A DNA stretch of 64,000 nt from CBDFKQ01 sp965248855 (lineage in GTDB: Bacteria; Bacteroidota; Bacteroidia; Cytophagales; 172606-1). This document shows positions 8,338 to 16,740 of the stretch, in pieces. Below the pieces are notes generated by a model, which did not search any database, was not told the DNA's origin, and saw nothing but the letters and a program-made list of their open reading frames with translations. A program made the position numbers and the translations under genes. Positions within the stretch are counted from its first letter, which is position 1, and each line of letters begins with the position of its first letter. The DNA lies in NCBI GenBank assembly GCA_965248855.1, contig CBDFKQ010000026.1:1-64000 (forward strand), in the 5' to 3' direction.

Positions 8338-9291
8338 ATGAATATTGCAATAGATGCAATGGGTGGTGATTTTGCTCCCGATGCAGTAGTAGAAGGTGCT
8401 ATATTGGCATATCAGGAACTTCCTCCAAACAGTTCGTTATTGTTAATTGGTAAGCCTGAAGTTATTCAGCCTTTACTTGATAAAAATCATTTTAGTGGAG
8501 GTAACTTTCAAATCATTCCGGCAAGTGAAGTGATTGAAATGGGCGAACATCCAACAAAAGCACTTGCTCAAAAACCTAATTCAAGTATTGCAATCGGTTT
8601 TAGTTTATTACAAACTAAAAGAGCCGATGCTTTTTGCAGTGCAGGCAATACCGGAGCTATGACTGTAGGTGCAATGTTTAGTATAAAAGCAATTGAGCAT
8701 ATTTTGAGGCCGGCTATTTGTAGTTTAGTACCTACAGTAGACGGGCATTATGGAATAATATTAGATGTTGGCGCCAATGCAGATTGTAAACCGGAGTTGT
8801 TGGATCAATTTGCAGAAATAGGTTCGGTATTTGCAGAAAACCTTTTAAATATTAATAAACCTAAAGTTGGATTGATTAATTTGGGAGAAGAAGAACAAAA
8901 AGGTACTTTAGTTGTTCAGGCAGCTCACCAACTTTTAAAACAAAATAAAAAAATTAATTTTATTGGTAATATTGAGGGAAGAGATATATTTACAGGCAAG
9001 GCAGATGTTTTAGTTTGCGATGGCTTTACAGGAAATGTAATTTTAAAAATGGCTGAATCGATTTATGATATTTTAAAAAATAAAAATATTCATGATTCTT
9101 TCTTTGATAAAATGAATTACGAAGCAATTGGAGGAAGCCCGATATTAGGTGTAAACGGTAATGTAGTGATTGGTCATGGAGTTTCAAGCCCATTAGCAAT
9201 TAAAAATATGATAATGCTGGCAATTAAAATGGCACAGTCGAATATTCATTTAAAAATTAAAGAAGCATTAAACGAAAAATTTTCTTCCTAA
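8338..9291 (+). CDS. plsX: Phosphate acyltransferase PlsX
   Basis: A 317-residue protein opening with the family signature MNIAIDAMGGDFAPDAVVEGA. Further hallmarks are HPTKALAQKPNSSIAIG, FCSAGNTGAMTVGAMF, LDVGANADCKPE, IGNIEGRDIFTGKADVLVCDGFTGNVILKMAE and GVNGNVVIGHG. PlsX converts acyl-ACP to acyl-phosphate, the acyl donor for PlsY in phospholipid synthesis; it is a peripheral membrane enzyme. The length is slightly below the usual 330-340 residues but all conserved blocks are present. It is followed by its own terminator and then fabH. Confidence 0.96.
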   Translation: MNIAIDAMGGDFAPDAVVEGAILAYQELPPNSSLLLIGKPEVIQPLLDKNHFSGGNFQIIPASEVIEMGEHPTKALAQKPNSSIAIGFSLLQTKRADAFCSAGNTGAMTVGAMFSIKAIEHILRPAICSLVPTVDGHYGIILDVGANADCKPELLDQFAEIGSVFAENLLNINKPKVGLINLGEEEQKGTLVVQAAHQLLKQNKKINFIGNIEGRDIFTGKADVLVCDGFTGNVILKMAESIYDILKNKNIHDSFFDKMNYEAIGGSPILGVNGNVVIGHGVSSPLAIKNMIMLAIKMAQSNIHLKIKEALNEKFSS

Positions 9292-9304
9292 AAAATTAAA
9301 TAAG

Positions 9305-9337
9305 GACTTGATAAAATTTATTTATCAGGTCTTTTTT
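9305..9337 (+). terminator. Intrinsic terminator after plsX
   Basis: GACTTGATAAA pairs with TTTATCAGGTC (one G-T pair) over a 5-base loop, followed by six T. It probably reduces read-through into fabH. Confidence 0.75.
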
Positions 9338-9407
9338 GCTTAAGGAAATAATTTTTATTAAGCTATCAATTTAAATAAAAACATTTATTGATAGCTTCCA
9401 AAAATAT

Positions 9408-10412
9408 ATGACGAAAATTAGAGCAGCTATTACCGGAATTCAAGGATATGTGCCGGACTACATTTTAACAAATGCGGAACTGGAGAAATTGGTTGATACA
9501 TCTGATGAGTGGATTTTAACCAGAACCGGAATAAAAGAAAGAAGAATATTAAAAGGTGAAGGCAAAGGTACATCCGTAATGGCAATAAAAGCAGCTGAAG
9601 GTTTATTAAAAAAAACAAATACTGACCCGGCTGATATTGATTTAGTAATTTGTGCAACAGCTACACCTGATTATATTTTTCCATCTACTGCCAATCTTAT
9701 AGCAACAGCAATTGGTGCAGTAAATGCATTTAGTTATGATTTAATGGCTGCATGTTCGGGCTTTTTATTTTCATTAACAACTGCAGCACAGTACATAGAA
9801 AGTGGTAAATACAAAAAAATAATTGTAATCGGAGCCGATAAAATGTCGTCCATACTTGATTATTCTGACCGCGCAACTTGTATTATTTTTGGTGATGGGG
9901 CAGGAGCTGTATTGGTAGAACCTAACGAAGAAGGATTTGGAATACAGGATTTCATTTTAAGATCAGATGCTGTTGGAGAAAAATATTTAATTTTAAAAGC
10001 GGGAGGAAGCCGAAATCCTGCAACGCATCAAACGGTGGATGAGGGTTTGCATTTTGTTTATCAGGAAGGATCGGCAGTTTTTAAGTATGCAGTAAGTAAT
10101 ATGGCTGAGGTTGCCGAGCAAGTGATGGTAAAAAATAATTTAACCGGAAAAGATTTAGCTTATTTAGTTCCGCATCAGGCAAATAAAAGAATTATAAATG
10201 CAACAGCAGATAGAATTGGGCTACCTGAGGAGAAGGTAATGATAAACATTGATAAATATGGCAATACAACTAACGGTTGCATGCCATTGTGTTTATGGGA
10301 CTATGAATCCAAATTAAAAAAAGGTGATAAATTACTTTTTTCGGCATTTGGAGGAGGTTTTACCTGGGGTGCTGCTTATATTACCTGGGCTTATGACGGA
10401 ATTAAGAATTAA
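9408..10412 (+). CDS. fabH: 3-oxoacyl-ACP synthase III (KAS III)
   Basis: A 334-residue thiolase-fold condensing enzyme. The catalytic triad is visible: Cys in SYDLMAACSGFLFSL (about 116), His in YLVPHQANKRI (about 250) and Asn in NIDKYGNTTNGCMPL (about 280). The N-terminal TSDEWILTRTGIKERR and the C-terminal LLFSAFGGGFTWGAAYITW are family signatures. FabH condenses acetyl-CoA, or branched acyl-CoA primers in many Bacteroidota, with malonyl-ACP to start fatty acid synthesis. It follows plsX and precedes accB/accC, which make the malonyl-CoA. Which primer it prefers cannot be read from the sequence. Confidence 0.96.
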   Translation: MTKIRAAITGIQGYVPDYILTNAELEKLVDTSDEWILTRTGIKERRILKGEGKGTSVMAIKAAEGLLKKTNTDPADIDLVICATATPDYIFPSTANLIATAIGAVNAFSYDLMAACSGFLFSLTTAAQYIESGKYKKIIVIGADKMSSILDYSDRATCIIFGDGAGAVLVEPNEEGFGIQDFILRSDAVGEKYLILKAGGSRNPATHQTVDEGLHFVYQEGSAVFKYAVSNMAEVAEQVMVKNNLTGKDLAYLVPHQANKRIINATADRIGLPEEKVMINIDKYGNTTNGCMPLCLWDYESKLKKGDKLLFSAFGGGFTWGAAYITWAYDGIKN

Positions 10413-10468
10413 TTTTAATATTTAAATTCTGTTATTAATAATTAAGAATCAATAGAACATTTTAATAT

Positions 10469-10978
10469 ATGAAACCAAAAGAGATACAGGAACTGATTGA
10501 TTATATTGCAAAATCGGGTTTGGATGAGGTGAATATCGAAACTGATCAATTCAAAATAAGTGTCAGGAGAAGTGCGGCAATCAAACAGGCGGAAACAATA
10601 ATATCACAAATTGCGCAGCCACAACATAATTTACCCTTAAATACCAATACACAAACTTCTCAAAATACTTTTCAACAACCTATTGTTGAAGCAAATTCTA
10701 CAAATACTCCATCAAATAATGTTTCTGATAATGCAAATTACATTACGATAAAATCTCCAATGATTGGTACATTTTATCGTTCTGCAAATCCTGATTCTCC
10801 TGTTTTTGCAAATGTTGGTGATGAAATAAAAAACGGACAGGTGATTTGCATAATTGAGGCCATGAAATTATTTAATGAAATTGAATCTGAAATAAGTGGT
10901 AGGGTTGTGAAAGTATTGGTTGATAATGCTTCACCGGTAGAATATGATCAACCTTTATTTTTAGTTGATCCCAATTAA
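10469..10978 (+). CDS. accB: Biotin carboxyl carrier protein of acetyl-CoA carboxylase
   Basis: A 169-residue protein. The N-terminal segment (KEIQELIDYIAKSGLDEVNIETDQFKISVRR) is the usual AccB docking part. A Gln/Asn/Thr/Pro-rich linker (about 48-88) follows, then the biotinyl domain (about 90-169) with ITIKSPMIGTFYRSANPDSPVF. The biotinylation motif is IIEAMKLFNEIESE, with Lys in the EAMKL core. It carries biotin between AccC and the carboxyltransferase. It lies 97 bases upstream of accC, in the standard order. The accA and accD genes are not in this window. Confidence 0.96.
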   Translation: MKPKEIQELIDYIAKSGLDEVNIETDQFKISVRRSAAIKQAETIISQIAQPQHNLPLNTNTQTSQNTFQQPIVEANSTNTPSNNVSDNANYITIKSPMIGTFYRSANPDSPVFANVGDEIKNGQVICIIEAMKLFNEIESEISGRVVKVLVDNASPVEYDQPLFLVDPN

Positions 10979-11075
10979 TTTATAGTAATAACATCTGATA
11001 AGGACATTCAGGTAAAACATTATGCGTTTTAATTTATAATAAAATTGAAACGTTTAATTATAGAGATATAACATT

Positions 11076-12422
11076 ATGTTTAAAAAAATATTAATCGCCA
11101 ATAGAGGAGAAATTGCCTTAAGGGTTATTCGTACCTGTAAGGAAATGGGTATTAAAACAGTGGCTGTTTATTCGACAGCAGATAAAGATAGCCTGCATGT
11201 CCGGTTTGCTGATGAAGCTATTTGTATAGGCCCTCCTCCCGGAAAGTTATCTTATCTTAACATTCCAAACATAATTTCCGCAGCAGAAATAACCAATGCT
11301 GATGCCATTCATCCGGGTTATGGATTTCTTTCTGAAAATGCCGAGTTTTCAAGAATCTGTCAGGAATATAATATAAAATTTATAGGGCCAACTCCCGAAA
11401 TGATTGAAGCAATGGGCGATAAAGCTACTGCAAAGGAAACAATGATAAGGGCCGGCGTTCCCGTTGTGCCGGGTTCTGATGGATTGTTGGAAAGTATTGA
11501 ACAAGGAAAAGAAATAGCAAAAGAGATTGGTTATCCTGTTATTGTTAAAGCAACAGCCGGTGGCGGTGGAAAGGGAATGCGCATTATTAATGCAGAAGAT
11601 GAATTTGAAAAAGCATGGAATGATGCCAAAATGGAATCAAGTAATGCTTTTGGTAATGATGGTTTATATTTAGAAAAATTTGTTGAAGGCCCTCGCCATA
11701 TTGAAATTCAAGTGGTTGGAGATCAATACGGAAAGGTTTGTCATTTATCGGAAAGAGATTGCTCAGTACAACGCAGGCATCAAAAATTGGTTGAAGAAAC
11801 TCCTTCACCGATTATGACTCACGAATTGCGTAATTTGATGGGCGAAGCAGCAATAAAAGGTGCAAGTTTTATCAATTATGAGGGTGCAGGTACAATTGAA
11901 TTTCTGGTTGATAAATTCGGAAAATTCTATTTTATGGAGATGAATACGCGTATTCAGGTAGAACACCCAATAACGGAAGAAGTAACCGACTTCGATTTAA
12001 TAAAAGAACAAATTAAAGTAGCAGCAGGTGTGCCAATTTCGGGTCAAAATTATACTCCCGATTTATATGCAATTGAGTGCAGAATAAACGCTGAAGACCC
12101 TTCTAATGGATTCAGACCTTCTCCCGGTAAAATTACTAACCTTCATTTTCCCGGTGGACACGGAATTAGAGTTGACAGCCATGTATATGCAGGTTATGTA
12201 ATTCCTCCCAACTACGATTCGATGATTGCAAAATTAATTGTTACAGCCAGAACAAGAGAAGAAGGATTGGTAAGGATGAAACGGGCTTTACAAGAATTTG
12301 TAATTGAAGGCATAAAAACTACCATTCCCTTCCATATTAAGTTAATGGATAATGAAAAATTTAAATCCGGTAACTTTACAACCAAATTTTTGGAAGAAGA
12401 TTTTGATTTTTCAAGCCTGTAG
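11076..12422 (+). CDS. accC: Biotin carboxylase subunit of acetyl-CoA carboxylase
   Basis: A 448-residue ATP-grasp enzyme: MFKKILIANRGEIALRVIRTCKEMG (N-terminal fold), HPGYGFLSENAEF, the glycine-rich ATP loop ATAGGGGKGMRI, HIEIQVVGDQYGKVCHLSERDCSVQRRHQK, and the metal/catalytic segment FMEMNTRIQVEHPITEEVTD. It carboxylates the biotin of AccB using bicarbonate and ATP, the first half-reaction of malonyl-CoA synthesis. The length matches stand-alone AccC. It is the last gene of the fatty-acid block; about 135 AT-rich bases separate it from hemA, which has its own promoter. Confidence 0.97.
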   Translation: MFKKILIANRGEIALRVIRTCKEMGIKTVAVYSTADKDSLHVRFADEAICIGPPPGKLSYLNIPNIISAAEITNADAIHPGYGFLSENAEFSRICQEYNIKFIGPTPEMIEAMGDKATAKETMIRAGVPVVPGSDGLLESIEQGKEIAKEIGYPVIVKATAGGGGKGMRIINAEDEFEKAWNDAKMESSNAFGNDGLYLEKFVEGPRHIEIQVVGDQYGKVCHLSERDCSVQRRHQKLVEETPSPIMTHELRNLMGEAAIKGASFINYEGAGTIEFLVDKFGKFYFMEMNTRIQVEHPITEEVTDFDLIKEQIKVAAGVPISGQNYTPDLYAIECRINAEDPSNGFRPSPGKITNLHFPGGHGIRVDSHVYAGYVIPPNYDSMIAKLIVTARTREEGLVRMKRALQEFVIEGIKTTIPFHIKLMDNEKFKSGNFTTKFLEEDFDFSSL

Positions 12423-12529
12423 AGCATAACAGCTATATATATTCTAATGTATTTTAAGAATATATATATCAAAAAATATAAATTAATTAAAAAAAGCAAA
12501 ATCTATTTCAATACTAAACTTTCCTGCTA

Positions 12530-12537
12530 TAATTTTG
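12530..12537 (+). promoter_or_regulatory. Bacteroidota -7 element for hemA
   Basis: TAATTTTG matches TAnnTTTG. Twenty bases upstream is TTTC (12506-12509), one mismatch from the TTTG -33 box. The hemA ATG follows 19 bases after the element. Confidence 0.5.
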
Positions 12538-12556
12538 TGTTGAGAAAGTAAATATC

Positions 12557-13825
12557 ATGCATCAGCAATTTAAAGGAATAAGCTTATCGCATTACTCCGC
12601 ACCTGTAGAAATACGGGAGCTTTTTGCTATGGATGAGAGCACAGGCAAAAGGATAATGTTTCAACTGAAAGAAATTTTAAATCTTTCTGAAGTGATTATT
12701 CTTTCTACATGTAACCGCACAGAAATTTATTATTCGTCATCAGAAGATTTAAGTGCAGAAATCATCAGCCTGGTAGGAATTCATAAAGGAGTAGCAGAGA
12801 GCAGGAAATACATTCCTTATTTTGAGAGTATAATAAATCATAAAGAAGCGGTTCTTCATTTATTTGAAGTTTCAATGGGTTTGCGCTCGCAGGTTGTTGG
12901 TGACATACAAATTTCAAATCAGGTGAAAAATGCGTATCAATGGTCGGCAGATATGAATATGGCCGGTCCATTTTTACATCGCTTAATGCATACTATATTT
13001 TATACAAATAAAAGAGTAGCTCAAGAGACTTCTTTCCGTGATGGTGCGGCTTCGGTTTCGTATGCAACTGTTGAATTAATAGAGTTATTATGTACTGATA
13101 TTGTTGAACCTAAAATTTTAATTTTAGGGATAGGAGAGATAGGCTCTGATGTCTGTAAAAATTTAATGGGTAAGCATACCGGAAAGGTTGCGATGGTTAA
13201 TAGAACGCTAAGTAAAATAAGTAATTTAGCAGAAGAATGTAAATTTGATATTATTGAATTTGAAAATATTTGGCATGCAATCGATGAATATGATATAATA
13301 ATATCATCTATTGCTAAAGACGACCCTTTTATTACAAAAAAAGAATTGTCAAATTTAAATTTACTGTCACATAAATTTTTTATTGATCTTTCAGTACCCC
13401 GCAGTGTAGAGAGTTCAATAGAAGAGATAACCGGCATAGTATTATATAACATTGATGATATCCATGCCAAGGCGAACAAAGCTTTGCAAAAGAGAATGAG
13501 TGCAATCCCACAAGTGAAAAAAATAATAAATGAATCTGTTGTTGGTTTGGATGAATGGAACCGGGAAATGGCTGTTTCTCCGACAATCAATAAATTAAAA
13601 AATGCTTTGGAGCATATCCGTCGTGAAGAGATAGACAGATATGTAAAAAATCTTTCTGATCAGGAAACGGATCATATTGATAAAATCACCAAAAGCATTA
13701 TGCAGAAAATATTAAAATTACCTGTTCTCCAACTTAAAGCTGCCTGCAAGCGGGGTGAAGCCGAAACACTCATTGATTTACTTAATGATTTGTTTGATTT
13801 GGAAAAGCGTGTAGATAAAGCATAA
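12557..13825 (+). CDS. hemA: Glutamyl-tRNA reductase
   Basis: A 422-residue protein that reduces Glu-tRNA(Glu) to glutamate-1-semialdehyde, the first step of C5-pathway tetrapyrrole synthesis. The catalytic Cys sits in IILSTCNRTEIYY (about 55). Also visible are EVSMGLRSQVVGDIQISNQVKNAY, the NADPH-binding ILILGIGEIGSDVCKNL (about 190), and the C-terminal dimerisation helices ending in LNDLFDLEKRV. GIGEIG replaces the more usual GAGEMG, a conservative change seen in Bacteroidota. It is followed by a strong terminator. No other haem genes are adjacent. Confidence 0.95.
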   Translation: MHQQFKGISLSHYSAPVEIRELFAMDESTGKRIMFQLKEILNLSEVIILSTCNRTEIYYSSSEDLSAEIISLVGIHKGVAESRKYIPYFESIINHKEAVLHLFEVSMGLRSQVVGDIQISNQVKNAYQWSADMNMAGPFLHRLMHTIFYTNKRVAQETSFRDGAASVSYATVELIELLCTDIVEPKILILGIGEIGSDVCKNLMGKHTGKVAMVNRTLSKISNLAEECKFDIIEFENIWHAIDEYDIIISSIAKDDPFITKKELSNLNLLSHKFFIDLSVPRSVESSIEEITGIVLYNIDDIHAKANKALQKRMSAIPQVKKIINESVVGLDEWNREMAVSPTINKLKNALEHIRREEIDRYVKNLSDQETDHIDKITKSIMQKILKLPVLQLKAACKRGEAETLIDLLNDLFDLEKRVDKA

Positions 13826-13831
13826 AAAATA

Positions 13832-13864
13832 AAAAAAGACCGGAATTATTCCGGTCTTTTTTTA
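13832..13864. terminator. Strong bidirectional terminator after hemA
   Basis: AAAGACCGGAAT and ATTCCGGTCTTT form a tight stem with a very small loop, flanked by A-runs and T-runs. It can serve hemA and the convergent gene at 13874-14386. Confidence 0.9.
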
Positions 13865-13873
13865 TGAACATCC

Positions 13874-14386
13874 TTATTTAGTTATTTTTATAACCTTATC
13901 ATTTTGTAATCTAAATACATTAATAGAATCTCCATAAGGCGACTCTACGCCAGCTTTTCTATGTAAAATGAAATCCGTATGCATTTTTTCAATACCTAAT
14001 TTTGTTATATGCCCATAGCCTTGAAATATTTTATTGTAATTATCTTTTTGATTTAATATTATCATAATATATTCTTCAGCAGCTCCTCCATAACCACTAA
14101 AGATGATATCCTTTTTTTTGTCATTATTTAGGTCTACAACATGAAATAATGAATAGATATCATCACTTTTCATTTCTTCAGACATTTCTTCATAACTTTT
14201 AATCAAATGATCATCAACAACTTTAAGAACTTTTCTTTTTTCTGAATTTGATATATGCTCCTCAATTTTATCCCAGTCAATAGTATCGATTTTTTGCACA
14301 GTTGAATGAGTATTTTTTTCAGTGCATGCAAACTCGATACTACAAAGTGACAGGCCAATAATAAATGATATTATAATACTTTTCAT
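13874..14386 (-). CDS. Small exported protein with calcium-loop-like motif, function unknown
   Basis: A 170-residue protein with an N-terminal hydrophobic segment (SIIISFIIGLSLCSIEFAC); Cys 20 might be a lipid-modified residue, although EFAC is a poor lipobox. The body contains HVVDLNNDKKKDIIFSGYGGAAEEYIMII. The DLNNDKKKD stretch resembles the DxNxDxxxD calcium loops of VCBS/FG-GAP repeats, and the motif followed by 'IIFSGYGG' fits one such repeat. The C-terminus is DSINVFRLQNDKVIKITK. No enzyme family was recognised. A decayed copy of its 3' end lies about 100 bases beyond its 5' end, so the gene was once duplicated in tandem. Confidence 0.6.
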   Translation of the reverse strand: MKSIIISFIIGLSLCSIEFACTEKNTHSTVQKIDTIDWDKIEEHISNSEKRKVLKVVDDHLIKSYEEMSEEMKSDDIYSLFHVVDLNNDKKKDIIFSGYGGAAEEYIMIILNQKDNYNKIFQGYGHITKLGIEKMHTDFILHRKAGVESPYGDSINVFRLQNDKVIKITK

Positions 14387-14441
14387 TTTTTTAAAATTAA
14401 AAGTTTGGTTATTTATCTGAAATAATTTTTTTTAATCAGTA

Positions 14442-14486
14442 AAATAACTCTCTGCCTTAGTTGGATACTAAGGCAGAGAGTTATTT
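14442..14486. terminator. Perfect 19-bp inverted repeat
   Basis: AAATAACTCTCTGCCTTAG (14442-14460) and its exact complement (14468-14486) enclose the loop TTGGATA. It sits just downstream, on the minus strand, of the decayed gene copy at 14495, where a terminator would be expected. Confidence 0.8.
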
Positions 14487-14494
14487 ATTATTTG

Positions 14495-14562
14495 TTACTT
14501 ATCATTTTGTAATCTGAAATATAATAGATTCCCATAAGACTCCACCACACGGCAATTATGCA
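14495..14562 (-). pseudogene. Decayed 3' fragment of a duplicate of the 13874-14386 gene
   Basis: Read on the minus strand, the segment ends in codons for FRLQNDK and then TAA. The intact neighbour ends FRLQNDKVIKITK. The DNA block CTTATCATTTTGTAATCT is shared exactly with that gene's 3' end, and an almost matching CCATAAG..GACTC block follows at the expected spacing. Similarity fades beyond about 14562. It is therefore a remnant of a tandem copy, not an expressed gene. The rest of the 14387-14750 gap holds nothing else recognisable. Confidence 0.7.
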
Positions 14563-14750
14563 TCTTGTATCCGAATTAAACAACTTCCTAAAAATTCGGT
14601 TATATACTTAATTAATTTTAATTTACTTGTTTTAAGAAAAGCATTAGTACAAATTTTAAATCATATTTCTCTTTAGTTTTAGGAAATAACAAGTCGCACA
14701 CTTGCGATAAATAAGAATTCCGTGCAGTTCATTATTAATAATTTTTTCAA

Positions 14751-15317
14751 ATGGATATCCTCAAAAAATATTTCAAAGACCGAATTTCAGTTGATAACGA
14801 AACCTTAAATTATATTATTAGCTTTTTTAAACCTGTAAAGACGAAAAGAAAGGAAGTTTTATTAAGTCCGGGAGAAATATGCAAATATTATTATTTCGTG
14901 AACAAAGGATGTTTGCGTTTGTATGCTTTGAATGACGAAGGTAATGAAGCAACACGTTATTTTGCCTTTGAAGGAGCCTTTGGCACCGCTTTGCCAAGTT
15001 TAATTTTACAAAATCCATCCTTTGAGTATGTACAAACGATTGAACCGTCCGAACTTTTAGCAATTTCACGCAACGATTTTTTTATGCTGGTGGATACCGT
15101 ACCTCAAGTAGCTTATATATACCGCCAAATACTTGAATTAGCTTTTATCACAGCTCAAAAGAGGATTTATGGATTTCAAAATTTATCTGCAATGGATAAA
15201 TTAAAATGGGTGATAGATTATCAGCCTAATTTCTTAATGCGCGTATCCAACAAAATGGCAGCTTCTTTTTTAGGGCTTACACCGTCTACAGTCAGCAGAT
15301 TAAAAGCAAATCTCTAA
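14751..15317 (+). CDS. Crp/Fnr-family transcriptional regulator
   Basis: A 188-residue protein. Residues 20-130 form a cyclic-nucleotide-binding-like beta roll (KRKEVLLSPGEICKYYYFVNKGCLRLYALNDEGNEATRYFAFEGAFGTALPSLI). A long helix follows, then a C-terminal helix-turn-helix whose recognition part is KMAASFLGLTPSTVSRLKANL. No four-Cys Fe-S cluster motif is present, so it is not a classical oxygen-sensing Fnr. The roll lacks an obvious cAMP-binding RxSxxAA block, as in many Bacteroidota relatives, so the effector is unknown. Immediately downstream, two promoters carry an almost identical Fnr-like box (15318-15337, 16677-16696); these are the best candidates for its targets. Confidence 0.85.
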   Translation: MDILKKYFKDRISVDNETLNYIISFFKPVKTKRKEVLLSPGEICKYYYFVNKGCLRLYALNDEGNEATRYFAFEGAFGTALPSLILQNPSFEYVQTIEPSELLAISRNDFFMLVDTVPQVAYIYRQILELAFITAQKRIYGFQNLSAMDKLKWVIDYQPNFLMRVSNKMAASFLGLTPSTVSRLKANL

Positions 15318-15337
15318 ACGTTGATATAGATCAATGT
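15318..15337 (+). promoter_or_regulatory. Fnr-like operator upstream of the NmrA gene
   Basis: ACGTTGATATAGATCAATGT contains the exact Fnr-type dyad TTGAT-N4-ATCAA at 15321-15334. It starts directly after the regulator's stop codon and ends 44 bases before the next ATG. A CATATTTG element at 15357-15364, one base off the TAnnTTTG consensus, puts the box near -40 of a likely start site. Confidence 0.7.
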
Positions 15338-15381
15338 ATTGGTGATTTGCTTGTCACATATTTGTATAAACAAATATTTTT

Positions 15382-16260
15382 ATGATTTTAGTCACTACAC
15401 CTACCGGAAAAACCGGTTCACTTATTACAGAAGAACTTATAAAACTTGGCTCGCCAATACGCGTTTTTGCAAGACATCCTAAAAGTTTATCTGAGATTGT
15501 AAAGAACGCTGCAGATGTTGTTTGTGGCTCGTTACTCATTCAGGAAGAGCTGAATCATGCAATGAAAGGATGTGAAGCTGTTTACTACTGTGTTCCTGAA
15601 ACTCATATAGAGAATGACATTATAGACCGTTATTCAAATTTTGCTACTATTGCTGCAAATGCCGTTAAATATTCGGGTGTTAAACGTATCGTATTCTTAT
15701 CGGGTCGCGGGAAATCTAAAAACAGGTACGGAGCTATTACCCGGGCTCTCCATAAGGCCGAGGAGATTTTGACTGAATCGGGAGCATCTATGAAGGCCTT
15801 ACGCTGCCCGGTGTTTTTCGAAAGCTTGCTTTATCAATTGGAATCAATCAAACAATCCGGCATGTTTTTTATGCCGTTTGACGGTAATTTCAAAGCCCCT
15901 CAAGTTAGCGTTAAAGATATTGCAAGAGAAGCAGTAAAGTGGCTTACAGATGCTCATTCGGTCGGTAACAGCAGCGTTGATATTCAAAGCGATATTGTTA
16001 GTTATAACGAAATTGCTGCGATACTGAGTGATGTAGTAGCGAAACCGGTAAGATTTGTTAATATACCTAAATCAAAATACATGGAAACTATGTTGGGAAT
16101 TGGAGCAGCACCAAAATTTGCAGAGGCATTGACAGATATGTACGATGAAATACAAAATGGACTTTTTAATCCTGATCAGGAAACTCCGGTGGTTGATACG
16201 CAAACCGGTTTCCGTAGATGGGCGCAAACAGTTTTTTTACAGGCATATAACAATCAATAA
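15382..16260 (+). CDS. NmrA-like NAD(P)-binding protein (atypical SDR)
   Basis: A 292-residue Rossmann protein opening MILVTTPTGKTGSLITEELIKLG; the TTPTGKTG stretch is the NmrA-type variant of the GxxGxxG dinucleotide loop. RVFARHPKSL follows strand 2, where an Arg favours NADP. VKRIVFLSGRGKSKNRYG replaces the catalytic YxxxK region of true reductases. Later parts (LRCPVFFESLLYQLE, APQVSVKDIAREAVKWL) fit the NmrA/quinone-oxidoreductase-like group. Such proteins are redox sensors or reductases of small quinones and aldehydes. It is the first gene behind the Fnr-like box and probably shares a transcript with the DUF5655 gene. Confidence 0.82.
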   Translation: MILVTTPTGKTGSLITEELIKLGSPIRVFARHPKSLSEIVKNAADVVCGSLLIQEELNHAMKGCEAVYYCVPETHIENDIIDRYSNFATIAANAVKYSGVKRIVFLSGRGKSKNRYGAITRALHKAEEILTESGASMKALRCPVFFESLLYQLESIKQSGMFFMPFDGNFKAPQVSVKDIAREAVKWLTDAHSVGNSSVDIQSDIVSYNEIAAILSDVVAKPVRFVNIPKSKYMETMLGIGAAPKFAEALTDMYDEIQNGLFNPDQETPVVDTQTGFRRWAQTVFLQAYNNQ

Positions 16261-16267
16261 TATATAA

Positions 16268-16669
16268 ATGAGTTGGACCTGCCCGAAATGTGACCGTGAA
16301 TTGTTAAAAGAAAATCAATGGCATAATTGTGTAAAAGTTAGTATTGACAGTTTATTTACAGGTAAAGATACTGACCTTGTATTGATTTTCGACAAGATTT
16401 TGATTGAAATCGCGGATTGGGAAGACGTATTGATAAGCACTACTCAAAATTGCATAATATTTGTTCACCGTCAAACATTTCTCATTATAAGGCCGATGAA
16501 AAAATCTCTTGACCTTAAGTTTTACTCAAATGAGATTCAACAAGGTGATTTGATAACTAAAAGTATTTATTATTCCGGAAAATATGAAAATCATGTGAGA
16601 ATTTTCAGTATGTACCAGGTAACACCACAACTTTATAATTATTTTAAGGCTTCTTACAGGATATTATAA
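16268..16669 (+). CDS. DUF5655-domain protein with N-terminal zinc-ribbon-like motif
   Basis: A 133-residue protein. The N-terminus WTCPKCDRELLKENQWHNC has a CxxC...HxxC arrangement that could bind zinc. The rest (SIDSLFTGKDTDLVLIFDKILIEI, CIIFVHRQTFLIIRPMKKSLDLKFY, ENHVRIFSMYQVTPQLYNYFKASYRIL) matches the DUF5655 pattern, a small fold often fused to or near DUF1801/YdhG-type proteins. The molecular role is unknown. It starts 7 bases after the NmrA gene, so the two are almost certainly co-transcribed. Confidence 0.7.
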   Translation: MSWTCPKCDRELLKENQWHNCVKVSIDSLFTGKDTDLVLIFDKILIEIADWEDVLISTTQNCIIFVHRQTFLIIRPMKKSLDLKFYSNEIQQGDLITKSIYYSGKYENHVRIFSMYQVTPQLYNYFKASYRIL

Positions 16670-16676
16670 CTTAATA

Positions 16677-16696
16677 ACGTTGCTTTAGATCAATGT
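16677..16696 (+). promoter_or_regulatory. Fnr-like operator upstream of the VOC gene
   Basis: ACGTTGCTTTAGATCAATGT is identical to the box at 15318-15337 in 17 of 20 positions; the dyad is TTGCT-N4-ATCAA. As with the first box, exactly 44 bases separate it from the downstream ATG, and a GTAATTTG element at 16716-16723 lies at the same 19-base distance from the box. Confidence 0.7.
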
Positions 16697-16740
16697 TTTC
16701 TCAAAAGTTAATAACGTAATTTGAAAAAAAATTAAATAAT

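Noticed and set aside
13021..13590. 189-codon minus-strand ORF inside hemA
   Set aside because: hemA is unambiguous on the plus strand; no promoter or family match for the reverse frame.
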